Position numbers and translations under genes: made by a program. A stretch of 64,000 bases of DNA from the NCBI GenBank assembly GCA_963920765.1, contig OY987248.1, positions 7,660,539 through 7,724,538 on the forward strand, given 5' to 3'. Numbering within the stretch: position 1 is the stretch's first letter; the number at the start of each line of letters is the position of its first letter. This DNA comes from Ulota crispa. Lineage: Eukaryota; Streptophyta; Bryopsida; Orthotrichales; Orthotrichaceae. The notes below the pieces were generated by a model that was not told the DNA's origin, did no database searches, and was given only the letters and a program-made list of their open reading frames with translations. Shown here one piece after another: positions 23,626 to 35,375 of this stretch.

Positions 23626-24433
23626 TAAGCTATATTAGATCAATTTCACTTTTTTCAAAGTTTTACCGAAACAACCTTTAAATCACACTCTAAATTTAAC
23701 TAAACCTAAATAATAAGTATAGGAATATTTCTTGAAACTTGTGGATGACTTTGATCCTAATTTGACCATGACTCCTCTCGTGATTTCTCGATTTGTTTAT
23801 TTATTTATTTTTGTCTATTTTGTTATTTGCATGGATTAGATTGATATACTTTTGAACCAACAAGATTACAGTGGTATGTTTGCTCTAATTCTTTAACCCT
23901 CCTATATTTGACTTGCGTATATAAAAACACAAGTTTATCTTAATTATATTTCTCAGATTTTTTAGTATTGCATTTTTTATTTCATGAAACACTTTTGATT
24001 GTCATAAATGTGAAAAGAAGGTACTTGAAGCACTAAGCCAAGCACTAAGCCAAATGCTATAATTAGTAGATGTCACTCACTTCTCATTTAAATACATATT
24101 ATATTCTTGGGGAGGTCACTAGCCTATGTATTAGAAACTACATGAGTTAAAAGATAGGGTCCTTTTAATTCAAAGAACAAAAAAATTATGTAATATGTAA
24201 AACTATTATAGGATTCATGAGATCTATATATTTTAGTATATATAAATTAGGGTATGTAAAAACATTAGGTAGTAGAAAGTTTTACTAATAAATTAGCTTG
24301 ACAAGCACGGTTTGTGGAATAGTGTTACTTATTGTTTTCTATGTTAGATTGTTTTAAATACATAGTTTGAAATTGAGAAATATTTATAAGTTCATAAATA
24401 AAATCGACAATTGGACAATGGCCTTTTCACCTC
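23626..24433. other. AT-rich intergenic sequence, nothing assigned
   Basis: No coding, RNA or transposon signal was recognised, apart from a short direct repeat of AAGCACTAAGCCA near 24030-24050. Confidence 0.4.
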
Positions 24434-24682
24434 ATATCCATTAAAATGGGAATTTTCCATTGAAATGAGAGGTAATGTAAAGGAAAGTTGACAAAATGTT
24501 TTATGTCAATTCAACTCGATTTGAGCTGAATTGACATAAAACCTTTCAGACTTGACTTAAAATTAGAAAGTCAACTTGACCTAAATTGCAATAAAACCTT
24601 TCAAAACTAACCTAAAATTGAAAAGTTTTATGTCTCCTTTGGTTATTTTGGGAGGTGCCCAATCTCCCATTTTAATGAATAT
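24434..24682. mobile_element. MITE-like inverted-repeat element
   Basis: The ends ATATCCATTAAAATGGGA and TCCCATTTTAATGAATAT are inverted with one mismatch, 249 bp apart. The interior has a second palindrome (GTTTTATGTCAATTCAA and partner, about 24499-24545). No target duplication was resolved and no relative was found in the window. Confidence 0.6.
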
Positions 24683-25110
24683 GGTGTTTTTTAATTCATA
24701 AGCTTATTGTTGGTTTCATAGTGTATATCATATACATGTTTATAATAGAAATAATTTTTTTTTTTTGAAAAATAACAAGGATAAGACCAAAATGGACAAA
24801 TAAGAGTTAATATAAGGTAGCCCCACTTAAATTTTAAATGAATGAACTTACAAAAAATTAGGGTATTGAATATGTTCTTTGCATAGCTTTTTATATAAAA
24901 ATACGGTAATCTTAAATAAAACATTTTAGATAAATAGGCCTACATCAAATACCCTCTCTCATGTGTATTTTATAAAATTTTAAGGAGTGATCTCCTTGAG
25001 CTTATTTTATACTTTTTTATGTTCAATTTGTACATATTCACAAATTCTTGCAAAACTAAACAATAAGTTCTAAATTACAACTTTGGGATTTAAAATAAGG
25101 TGCTTATGAA

Positions 25111-25380
25111 GCGGACAACGCTATTTGGTGATTGGTGAGCCTAAAAGGGTGAGTAGGGAGCCAAGATTTTTGTGAGTGGAAATTGATTTTGAACTCAAAA
25201 CAAGACTTTAAGTCAATGTAAAAATTAAAAATTGGTAAATTCTTCAAGAAATAAAAGTATAAAATGTATAATTATGGGGCCCTATGTATACAATTATTGG
25301 TGGAATTTATTATTTTGACAAAAAATCTAGGCTTAAGGCTCACAGCTCACAGATCCTCACTCAAAAAAAAGCATTTCCCT
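25111..25380. mobile_element. Mutator-type MITE, GCTATTT-GTGAGC family (copy 2)
   Basis: It begins GACAACGCTATTTGGTGA and ends with an inverted AAGCATTTCCCT. The interior matches the family at 13510, 56464 and 62397 (GTGAGC near both ends, a TTTTGACAAAAAATCTAGG stretch). It is uninterrupted, about 270 bp, and its flanking duplication is no longer clear. Confidence 0.7.
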
Positions 25381-26207
25381 TAGAAGGATCTAAGGTATTT
25401 TGTATGGTATAAGAATATGGTATGACACTATGTTTCAATCTTGCCAAGAATTTCAAAAAGAACCAATATTTTTAGAATCTAAATCAATGGTAGTAGTATG
25501 AGAAGATTCTTGTTGGTTAATGTTTTAATTCCATGATAATTGGCCTATGTGAAAAAAAATAGTAGAGAAAATAAAAATGGGGAGATTCTAGAGGTGAGGT
25601 GATGAAACTAGTGACCATAAAAAAAAGCAAGTTCACAAGCTTAGTGGAAGATTATCAAATATTTTTATAATTCTCCAAGTACTATGCCACTTATTTCAAA
25701 TACTACGCCTTGCACAAATTAAACCAACTCACACCAATTCTAGAAAGAAGCAAATTTATGAGGTGCACTAACATAGTAGTTCATAATAATTTAGGCAAAC
25801 CTGACTAACTACAAGCTACAATATTCAAATACTATCTCAGATATTGTGATAGCCATCACAATTTGAGAAGCATTTTAGACCCCATTTGAAATGTAGCATG
25901 AAGTTATGCCACGATATGGAGGATGTGATGTCAAGTTGTTGCATGAAAGGCAACAAAAGGGTTGAAGCCAAAATCTTGTTCAAGGAATGAAGGCCAGAGA
26001 CATGCCACGCCTTCACACTCCTTTTGCTCAGTTATTATGAAGTTCACCTAAATTCTTAGTTACCTAGCACTAATCAATCTCTGACACTAACAAAATGCTT
26101 TGTGTAATTTTAAGATTAAAAGCAAACTTCTATGCTAGCACAGAACTGTAGAACTCAGAAACAACAAGTAAGTTTGTAATGTAAACTTGTTTGTCATTTC
26201 ATTACAA

Positions 26208-26299
26208 GGAAATCATGGTCTTTTTGACAAAGAAAGTGATTTAATTTACAGTAATTGTAAATTATGTCACATTTTTTTGTCAAAAAGACCATGGTTTCC
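26208..26299. repeat. Compact 92-nt imperfect hairpin
   Basis: GGAAATCATGGTCTTTTTGA on the left pairs with TCAAAAAGACCATGGTTTCC on the right. The stem extends to about 40 bp with a few mismatches and a very short loop. It could be a tiny foldback element or a small-RNA precursor; there is no expression evidence. Confidence 0.6.
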
Positions 26300-26354
26300 C
26301 ATAGTGGTTTTGGGTTTTTTAAGATGTTGATAGCAAAGAGATTTGCTTTAATCC

Positions 26355-27287
26355 TTAATCCCTAAAGGGCTGAGCCATTTCTTTCGTGAAAATCACTCAA
26401 AACTGTCACTTTGGGGGGGTTAGTAAGAAGGTAATTTTTTTTGAAAATTTGGGAAATCCCACCGTAGGATCTTGCCCTAGACTAGATTAGGTACTTGTGG
26501 AAAATAATCAGGTCATTCTAGATGGACATGAGTGAGATATCTACATCTAAAGTGAAAAGAAAAGTTTTTTTATGCTGCCGCAAAATTCAAAAGCCTTTGA
26601 CCATTCTTACATGAAAATAATTGCTCTACGCAACTTTGCGCTTTATTTTTCGCATGTAGGAGATCAAGTTAGCTATGTGTGGGAGAATTTTCAAATCAAT
26701 TGGAACTATACAACACATAGGAAAAATCAATAAGTAAAAAGGAGTAGAGAATGAGTCAAATCACTAAATTGTTAATAATTTAATTATTAAAATGAAAAAT
26801 GCTAACCCCAACAGTTATAATGTTGTGATAAACAATTTACATCCTTTGGTTTTTTTTTTTTTCCAAAATAATAAAAATTGAGTAAAATAAAGGACTTCAA
26901 AGTTTATTTTAGTGTAGAGATTCCATAACTGCCCGCAAACAAAAACTCCTCATAAATTTCATGTCATTGATTGAAATTGAATGATTCAAAGCTTCTCACC
27001 TATAAAAAAAATCTAAAGAACCAATTTCAAGTTTTGATTTTTAAGAAAAAAGAAAATTTAAGAAGTTTTTGGATTGCCGGGCGGGCAGTCCTCCCTTGCT
27101 TTTCAGATTTTCATGCATAACTTCTTCAATAATAGTAAGAATGAGGAAAAAATTAGATGCCCGCGTAGATCTTTGAATTCCCCACCTTCAACAAAAGTTT
27201 CAAAAAATCACACAAAGTAGCTTATCCAAAGGTACATGCCCGAACTCCCTTATGTCCCCTGAAGGGACAACAATCTTTAGGGGTTAA
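26355..27287. mobile_element. TTAA-flanked MITE (copy 2), sharing its right TTAA with the next element
   Basis: It starts TTAATCCCTAAAGGGC and ends CTTTAGGGGTTAA. The subterminal hairpin GTCCCCTGAAGGGAC is on the right. The TTAA at 27284-27287 is also the left flank of the following element. Confidence 0.82.
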
Positions 27288-27904
27288 CCCCTAAATGCCT
27301 GAGACACCAAATTTGGTGTTGACAATACTCTGAAGTTTGATAAACCTAACTAATTTTTTTAGGATTTTACATTTTTGAATTATTCTTTTTGAAGTCTAGT
27401 TTTTGCATCAAAAATATTAGTTTGAAAATGATTAATTCTGATTTTTCTATTAGAAATTTTGTACAAGGGTCTTGACTTATTGTAGTGTTGAAAGCTCTTG
27501 GAAATGAGTCTAAATACACTAGGTCTTGGAAAAAAAATCACATCATAAATTCATTTAAGAAAATTCTAGAAGAGATTTTGAAAAGCCGTAAATTGATTGG
27601 AGTTAAGTATGTTAGGTCCTTTATCCTTGTATTTTTTTGGTGATTTTTTTAATTCAACATGTGAGAAGAGGATTGAAAAACTTTAAGTCGTTTTTGCAGT
27701 TTTAACACCCTCATGATTAAACATTATAATCTTTCAATCCATAAGTGATATTATTGTGTTTTCTTTTCCTATGTGATCTTCAACATATCTAGTTTGAATT
27801 TGTACGGTAAAAGAAATTATATAGCTTATTAAAATGTTGGCTTTTGTTCAATTTAGAGCAAATTCCTAGAAGATCAAAAAATGCCTCAAGCATTTAGGGG
27901 TTAA
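27284..27904. mobile_element. TTAA-flanked MITE, CCCCTAAATGCCT subtype
   Basis: It starts TTAACCCCTAAATGCCTGAG and ends GCATTTAGGGGTTAA. It is 621 bp with an interior unlike the main subfamilies, though it contains an AATTTGGTGTT motif. It is non-coding and joined directly to the copy on its left through one TTAA. Confidence 0.8.
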
Positions 27905-27949
27905 ACGCCAATGTACATGATATTGGTTTGATGAATGATAAAAAAATAT

Positions 27950-28225
27950 TTTGCTTGATGTAAGAAAGTCAATTTTCATCCTTTTTTTTTAAAGTGATCA
28001 TGAAGGCATGGTGTATCATGGAAGGCAAAAACAACCTCATTGAATATAATTGTATTTTTAGGTACCCCAAGTTGTGAGAAGATTTCACAAAAATGATGCT
28101 AGGCTCCATGCTTCCCTTCTTGCAATTTCATGAGGACAACATGTAATGCTAGTTTATGCAACTTTTTGACAATAATATTAAATTATGTGAGCACTTTGCC
28201 ACACCATTGTAACTAGCAATTTCCA
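27950..28225. repeat. Dispersed repeat R1 (empty-site copy)
   Basis: This segment (CTTGATGTAAGAAAG through TTAAATTATGTGAGCAC and TTGTAACTAGCAATTTCC) is related to 34160-34860 and, inverted, to about 54300-54460. It lacks the hAT-type insertion found in the 34-kb copy, so it shows the empty site. The family is unknown. Confidence 0.6.
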
Positions 28226-28629
28226 TGTTTAGAGCACCCCGCTTTTGTTCATAGGATAAGCATATTGTTTAAGGGCTAAATTACCTTTTCTTTGATGAAC
28301 TTTTTCCCTTTCCTTTTTCCTTAATACAATGCAAGATAATATAAATCAACAAAGACCTAATAACCATATGAGCTCTTCATAATACCCTCCAATAAATTGA
28401 AACTTTTTATAAGTACAAACATGAAGATCTTAGGACAAAAGTTACAAAAACATATGTTCAAAACTATTACTTGCCATAAAATAAATTATTGGCATTCAAA
28501 GTTGACAATTCTTTTACACTTTTGACCAATAATTTGTTGATTGACGGTGTCTTCCACTATGTTGTTTTATGTTTTTCATTTTCTACTTTTAATTTTTTTT
28601 CCATCTTCCTACTTTTCCAATGACGTAAT

Positions 28630-28984
28630 GATGAGAGGTGCCACGTAGTCTCCTCATTTTCCACGCAGGGGAAAGAATCTCGGAGACGGGAAAACATGAG
28701 AAAGCAAGGGGCTGAGAGCGCTTGGCGTCTTCAGCTTGGCTTTCCCCTCACAACGAATCACGTGGCGCCAGTGGGAACAGCGCCCAAGCTCAAAAGCCCA
28801 TAATATCCGACATCCTCCTTCATGTTCACGTCCTGTCCGACCAATATCAACCTACACCCCGGGTGTCCATTCACATCCCGGGTATCAATCCACATCCAGG
28901 GTATCAAATCGCAGCCTGGGTAGCAATCCTTCTACACTCTGTACTAAAGAAGACTATACTGAATATTGCATATAGGTTGCCTTG
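28630..28984. other. GC-richer patch with four ~19-bp tandem units
   Basis: Between 28851 and 28927 four diverged units of about 19 bp (for example TCACATCCCGGGTATCAAT) lie head to tail. The 220 bp before them are also GC-richer and contain CACGTGGCGCC. Open frames here overlap on the same strand with no recognisable domain. It may be a promoter remnant or captured sequence. Confidence 0.35.
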
Positions 28985-29225
28985 ACAATTAAGGTGCCTT
29001 ACCATAGTAAATTATCTCATGACTCATCACTTGGTCACTTGGAGGCGCATGAAATTCTCTAAATATTGAATTTCACATGGTTTATGACTTGGAAGCCATC
29101 AATTTGTTTCTTTTGCAACTTTATTGTCAAGCCCTTCAAAAACTATTTTATTGCAGCAATTTTTGATAAAAATTACTGTAGCAATGGTAAATACTTATAT
29201 AATGTGAAATGTTGAGAAATTAGTG
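28985..29225. repeat. Dispersed repeat R2, copy 1
   Basis: It is similar over about 240 bp to 54575-54800; landmarks are CATCACTTGGTCACTTGGAGGCGCATG and AGTGTGGGACAACCTAA (compare CACTTGGCCACTTAGAGGCG). A short tail of the same repeat recurs near 38625-38640. There are no coding features and the element type is unknown. Confidence 0.6.
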
Positions 29226-29375
29226 TGGGACAACCTAAACGCAATATTTAGTGGAGGAAACACGAAAACTAGGGACAACTCCCTGCAGAAGATCAGAGCA
29301 GATCGGAGGCAGTTCACACTGCTGTCCCAAGTTCCAAGTCCTACTAAATTGGTTGAGAGTTTGAAAATTAGAACT

Positions 29376-30290
29376 TTAACCCCTAAAGGACCATTGTCCC
29401 TTTGGGGGACAAGTTGGACTTTGGGCATGTACTTATGACTAAACTACTTTGTGTGATTTTCTCAAACTTTTATTGAAGGTGGGGAATTCCAAGATCTATG
29501 TGGGCATCTAATTTTTTCTTCATTTCGACATTTGATGAAGAACTTATGCATGAATTTATGAAAATTGGGGAGGGCTACCCATCTGGGCAGCCCAAAAACT
29601 TCTGTTATTTTTTTTTTAAACAAAAATTTGAAATTGGTTCTTTAGATTTTTTGTTCAAAGTCAATTTCAATCAATGACATGAAAGTTATGAGGAGTTTTT
29701 GTTTGCGGGTAGTTATGGAATCTCTACTCTAAAATAAACTTTGAAGTCCTTTATTTTCCACAATTTTCAATATTTTGGAAATAAAATTAAACCAGAGGAA
29801 GTAGTTTGTTTATCACAACATTATAACTGTTGGGGTTAGCATTTTTCATTTCCATTATTAAATTCTTAACAATTTAGTGTTTTGACTCATTCTCTACTCT
29901 TTTTTACTTACTATTTTTTCTCATGTGTTGTATAGTTACAATTCATTTGAAAATTCTCCCACACATACCTAACTTGATCTCTCCTACATGGAAAAAAAAA
30001 GCGCAACTTTGGGTAGAGCAACTTTTTTGTTATAAGAGTGGTCAAAGGCTTCTGAAATTTTTGGGCAACGTGGAAAAAAACTATTTTTTTCACTTTAGAT
30101 GTAAATATCTCACTCCTTTTCATCTGGAATGAGCTGATTTTTTTCCCATAAGTACCTCTTCTAGTCTAGGGCAAGATCCTACAATTAGATTTCTCAAAAA
30201 CAAAATATAAAATCCTTTTTTCTAAACCCTGTAGAAGTGGCAATTTTAGTGATTTTCAGAAAAAAAAGAGCTTGGTCCTTTAGGGGTGAA
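29376..30290. mobile_element. TTAA-flanked MITE (copy 3)
   Basis: It starts TTAACCCCTAAAGGACCA, followed at once by the hairpin TTGTCCCTTTGGGGGACAA; the right end is TCCTTTAGGGGTGAA, with the outer TTAA changed to TGAA. Length is 915 bp. The interior is shared with 33048, 36726, 43420, 52328 and 53196. Confidence 0.82.
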
Positions 30291-31009
30291 ATACCAAAGT
30301 TGATATTTATTGGCTTTGGACGGTAAAGGAAGAGGCTTTGTATTGAGAGAAGCTAGCAAGGGAAACTTTGAATATTAGGTACCTTACTCAAAAAGTAAGC
30401 CAGTGCAACAAGAATAGAGCTTCTCGTAGTCTAGTTCCATATGGTGCTTCTTGAGCTTATAATCGTACATTTGATCCCTACATTATTTTAAAAAACAAAA
30501 AAACAAAAATTTTAAAGTGTTTTCTTTATGGGACTTATGGATTGTAAAGGCAATATCAATATCGATTGTTTGAAATAATAGAGTTTTCATTGTTTTTTGC
30601 AAAAAAATTCAAGAGTTGATTATGTTTGTGCAAAGCGGTTTCAATACAAAATGCATTTGGCCAACTGCAAGAGTAGGAAATTGCATGTTATTTTCTTCAC
30701 ACTACAGTAACTTACATTCCAAGTCCAAAATCTTATTTCACTTAGACATGCCTACATTCATTTTACCCTTTATGATGCAACAGATTTGGGAATTAGTATT
30801 GAATTGAGACTTGTGAACTAACAAATTGGGATATGGTGTGAACAACCTTGGACACTGATGAAACACATGCAAGCCGCGGCATATGAGAAGAATTTCATAA
30901 TTAACCTATATTCCATTATTGTGAAATGATGAAGAAAAAGAGCATCATTTCTTGCTCCCACACAAAGCAGTATTTTGTTTGTCAAACAAATTCTTAACTC
31001 TTGTGCTAG

Positions 31010-31242
31010 TTAACCATTAAAGGACCATAGGGCATAGTATATACATTGCCGTATAATTAGTATTTGCTATCAATAAGAAGTTTTAATTTGGGATCTCAAG
31101 TAGCTCACTAGAACCGCTTTGATCTATTCTCCAATTTTTTTGTTGATCTTAAATGTAGTAGAGGTGTGGATCCATTCCAAATACAAGAAAAATACCCCGT
31201 ATTGTATTGGTCGCAGCCGCATACTCAGTCCTTTAGGGTTAA
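31010..31242. mobile_element. Short TTAA-flanked MITE, 233 bp
   Basis: It starts TTAACCATTAAAGGACCATA and ends AGTCCTTTAGGGTTAA, so TTAA is intact on both sides. It has the family ends but its own interior, with no coding. Confidence 0.65.
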
Positions 31243-31574
31243 GTAACATTTGAAACAACAAATTTTCCAAGTTACTTTCACCTGACATTAGAAAGATATT
31301 ACATCTGATCCAAAATACATTTTCTATTGTACTTCACGGAATAATCTTTAGAAAGTAAGCCCTTCTCTTTGGCCAATACGATCAGTTACATGAGATCTTG
31401 CTACAAGTGGCCAGAAACCTGAGAGTTGCATTGCCCGAGCAACTTTGATAAAGTTGATGAAACCACTAGATTTACACCAAATTGTAAACATACAAAAATC
31501 CTAAAACATCCACAAACATGCAAATATGTGGTTTCACCAATTTTATTTAATTTCACCATTTCTACGGAACTTCA

Positions 31575-31655
31575 TTAACCCCTCACTGCGCTAAGGAACA
31601 AAATATGTCACATGCATTGTTTTTCGTTCAATTACCTAGTAAGGTGAGGGGTTAA
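31575..31655. mobile_element. Minimal TTAA-flanked element, 81 bp
   Basis: It starts TTAACCCCTCACTGCGCTAA and ends AAGGTGAGGGGTTAA. Only about 75 bp lie between the two TTAA tetranucleotides. It is the smallest member and may approach the minimum sequence that the mobilising enzyme needs. Confidence 0.7.
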
Positions 31656-31902
31656 ATTGAAAAAATTAGGGAGGATTTTGTTGCCATTGTCAATGGGTGT
31701 CCAAAGTAGATCCGCATTAGGCATGCATCTGCCTTTGTTATTAAAAGCAAAAAGGGATTGTTATGCTATTTTTGTGTTATTTTTAAATTACAAAATTTAT
31801 AATAGGGACCAATTTTGCAACGTTGAAATTGGTCAACATTCATAGTCTACTTATTTTGTATATGATATTTATAAGCCTCTTTTACTTTTAATACTTTAGA
31901 GT

Positions 31903-32004
31903 GTGCAAAGAGCCACATGTTTTGCCTTCTGTTCAATTACGGGTCTTGCCTGGCCAAGCTTAATCTTCATTCACATCCACGGCAAAACAAGCGGCTCTTT
32001 GCAC
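31903..32004. ncRNA. Candidate miRNA-type hairpin (102 nt)
   Basis: The left arm GTGCAAAGAGCCACATGTTT and right arm AACAAGCGGCTCTTTGCAC pair over 24 nt with two mismatches, around a loop of about 54 nt. Arm length, few mismatches and size fit a plant miRNA precursor. No matching miRNA family comes to mind and a decayed MITE end pair is the alternative. Confidence 0.35.
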
Positions 32005-32573
32005 GATTTGTAGTACTTTCAAGTGCATCATATTATGTGGTAGGCTATTATGCTTTGGGTACCTAGAAGACTTGCGAGGAGGGAACAATGTTCACAGAAA
32101 TTTTGAGCTTCCTCAACAAACATCCTACATTTTGCATCTTCAACTGGTTTTTGTACTGTATGCATCAAATATTGTTTACATATTTATATTATAATTAGAA
32201 AATCCTACAAAAACTTCTTCGGCTTTTGTCCAGGAGATTCAAATTTCCATTAAGTTTCTTTCATATTTCATTTGGAGAGGGAGTGTTATTGTGTTGTGGC
32301 TTCCTCGCGACATTAGTTTGGCCATTCTAGCAGTTACTAAGGTAGAAATACCATGAACGGTTACTCCCCAATAATGGCATAGTAGATTGTTCTAAAACCA
32401 ACAAGAACTCGCTACGAAAAGTTTTGAAAAAATGCTATTTCCTTGCACTTAATTGGTTCAAACTTGTTTCGAAACAAGGTTCTACAGGTAGCTGTTTGAA
32501 GTGCACTTATGAAACAAGAATCGGTCGAAATCAAGATTCCACATTTATATTGCATAAAATATTAATTCTTGAG

Positions 32574-32574
<1 letters not shown>

Positions 32575-32606
<32 letters not shown>
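32575..32606. repeat. (ATT)n microsatellite
   Basis: About ten and a half uninterrupted ATT units. The tyrosine run it encodes in one frame is an artefact of the repeat. Confidence 0.95.
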
Positions 32607-33047
32607 CACTCTTCCTTATCCTTGATTCTCCGCAAATTGAGCTTAAGTTCTCAAGAAATTCCCCATATCTTACAGGCTAAAGTGGCTTATATTAACCGTT
32701 TATGGTATTTTTACCTTGGCATATGGAAAAGGTTTGGGGGTATTGGAAACTAAGCTCCATAAATTATTCAAATTAGGCTAGTTAAGGCGAGATTAGCAAC
32801 GAAATTGTTGACTTAGTAGCATCAATCATGTTGGGTCAGGGAGCATCGCCAGTGCTGAGTCAACTTTGGGGCTAGGGGGCCAAAAGGGGGCGCACTGAAT
32901 TCTGGGGTGTTGCAGGGACTGCAGGGACTCCAGTCTAGGGAGTGACCCTTTTGACACCAATGTGGTCTCCTCAACAAGGTGGAGTCATTAGCCCTCGCCC
33001 CCCTCTCATCCCCCCTTCATTATGGTACAACCACCTATCCTGTACAT

Positions 33048-33997
33048 TTAACCCCTAAAGACCAAGTGGCCCCTTGGGGGTCAAGTGGGGTTTCGAGCAT
33101 GTACTTACAGATAAATTATCTTGTGTGATTTTCTGAAATTTTTGTTGAAGGTAGGGAATTCAAACACCTATGCAGACATCTAATTTTTTCTTTATTCCAA
33201 CATTTATTAATGAAGTTATGCATGAATAACTGAAAAACGGGGGAGAATCAGGTAGCCCAAAAATAATTGCATTTGAAAATTAATAATTGAAACAAGTTCT
33301 TTAGATTTATATACATGTGAGAAGCTTTGAATTATTCAATTTTGATTGATGAGATGAATGTTATGAGAAGTTTTAGTTTGCCGTTAGGTATGGGACCCCC
33401 AAACCTCCATTCCTCTTGCCCCTTGTAAAATTTGGTGCTTTACTTTTTTGAGTGGTTTGTGTATTTATTTTTTTAACTTTTTTTTTCTAAGTTGTAGTAG
33501 GTTAAGATTCCTCGGTTTTTACCATTTGGATCACAATAATTCACATTTCTCAATTTTACATATATCCTCCAATTTTGCCTAGTGTATATGCAAATTTCAT
33601 GGTCTTAAGGCATTGCAAGATTTTACAAAGTATGATTCACATCTCCAGTTGATTTGAAAGTTCTCCCACACATACCTAACTTAGTCTTCTACATGGGTAA
33701 AATTAAACCTCAATTTTACATAGAGCATTTTTTTTGATATAGGAATGGTCAAAGGCTTTTGAAATTAATGTGCAGCAGGGATTTTTTTTTTTTTTTGCAC
33801 TTTAGATGTCAATATCTCACTCCTTTACATGTAGAATGAGCTGATTTTTTCCCACAAATACCTCCCATAGTCTAGGACAAAATCTTATGGTTGGATTTCT
33901 GCAAAAAAGCATTTTTCCTACCATTCCATTCATTCCCCAAAAGTGACAGTTTTCAGTGACTTTCACAGAAAAAAGGGCTTGTGCTTTTAGGGGTTAA
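33048..33997. mobile_element. TTAA-flanked MITE (copy 4)
   Basis: It starts TTAACCCCTAAAGACCAAGT and ends GCTTTTAGGGGTTAA, with TTAA on both sides, 950 bp. The hairpin GGCCCCTTGGGGGTC adjoins the left end. The interior includes the GTCTAGGACAAAATC block common to this subfamily. Confidence 0.85.
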
Positions 33998-34159
33998 GCT
34001 CACTTGCAAATATATATGGAACAATGCCAAGGTCGAATAATATGTTATCTTTCACACGTAGACACAAAAGAAATCATAAGTAAGCTTACTCCCTTGAGAA
34101 AAAAAAATAGGGATCCCTTCAACGGCGATGTGAGCGTTTTTTTATCCAGTGGATGACCC

Positions 34160-34860
34160 AAAAAGAATAGTCTTGCTCAATGTAAGAAAACCATTTTCAT
34201 ATAATAAAATGTAATCTGTGAGACGTGGCAAAAAATAGTCTCACTGAATGTGCTCATATTTTTAGGTATTCCAAATTGTGAATTTTTTGCAAATGTAGTA
34301 TTAGGTCTTATGTTGTTGTTCTTGTATTTTTCATGAGGACAGCATGGCTTATGCAACTTTTGGCAATAGTATTAAATAATGGGGGCGACTAGGTGGACAC
34401 CCCCCAATTGCTATGTGGACATCCAATAGCCAAATTTATTAAATTTGAAATTATTATTACCCCAAAATATGAAATAAAATCCAAGCATTACAATAGCATT
34501 CATTTGCGTTGTGATTTGGATCTACAAGCGTTGCAAATACACAACGAATTTGTCTTGTTTGTGACATGGTTAGGAGTTAAGCCAATTGTTCCTTTCAGTT
34601 ATTGGTTTGACTTTTGACCATGTCACAAATGAGGCATATTTGTTGTATATTTGCAACACTTGTAAACATAGATGTACGCCATAGTATTGCTTTGATTTTA
34701 TTTCATATTTCTCCATAATAAAAATCTCAAATTTAATAGGATCAGCTATGGGGACGTGTCCGCGTAGCAACTAGGGGGTGTTTGCCTAATCGGTCCCTAA
34801 ATAATGTGTGCACTTCCCACATCATTGTAGTCGGTAGTTTCTATAATTAAAATAGCTTAC
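34160..34860. repeat. Dispersed repeat R1 carrying a hAT-type insertion
   Basis: This is a copy of the repeat at 27950-28225, interrupted at 34381-34797. Landmarks are AAGAAAACCATTTTCAT, TCATGAGGACAGCATGGC and ATTGTAGTCGGTAGTTTC. Confidence 0.6.
34381..34797. mobile_element. hAT-type foldback MITE with exact 8-bp target duplication
   Basis: The exact 8-bp repeat TAAATAAT lies at 34373-34380 and 34798-34805. The left end GGGGGCGACTAGGTGGACAC pairs with the inverted right end GTGTTTGCCTAATCGGTCCC. The halves remain complementary through most of the 417 bp, which is why similar short ORFs occur on both strands. The related repeat near 28190 (TTAAATTATGTGAG) keeps the empty site. Confidence 0.9.
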
Positions 34861-35375
34861 TATTGGCCACGTTGACCAACATGTCGTTTGAGGGATATAT
34901 ATAGAGGGTTTGTGGGTTTTTGAGGTTGTATTGTAGAACAAACAATCCAAGCCAATGCGCAAGGAGATTTGGAAAACATTTGAAAGCCAACTGAATGAAA
35001 TGTCAAAACAATTTAGTTGAAATTTGAATGTACTGGATAAAAGTTGAATAGATTGTTGGATTTTTTTGAATTAGAGTATGACTATATAGTTATTTTCTGA
35101 TGCATGCATTAAAATAGGTTGAAAATGAGAAATGTAGAAACTTTATCAAGGTATCTCAAAATCTCTTTGGACATTGGTCCAAGCATTGTGTCAATAACTT
35201 GACAAATTTTAGGTCGTTCTCAGATAATTTCAATTGGGCACCTAATGGGCAAAGATGGGAGGGGGCAAATGGAATGAATATATTTATTTTTTGCTTATAG
35301 TGGCAGGCCATTATTATAATTAGAATTTTTTTTTAAAGAAATATAGGAAAGGCCGAGAGGAAAGGCGTAGTCATT

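Noticed and set aside
32424-32753. 109-codon plus-strand ORF with a tyrosine run
   Set aside because: It is built around the (ATT)n microsatellite; no domain.
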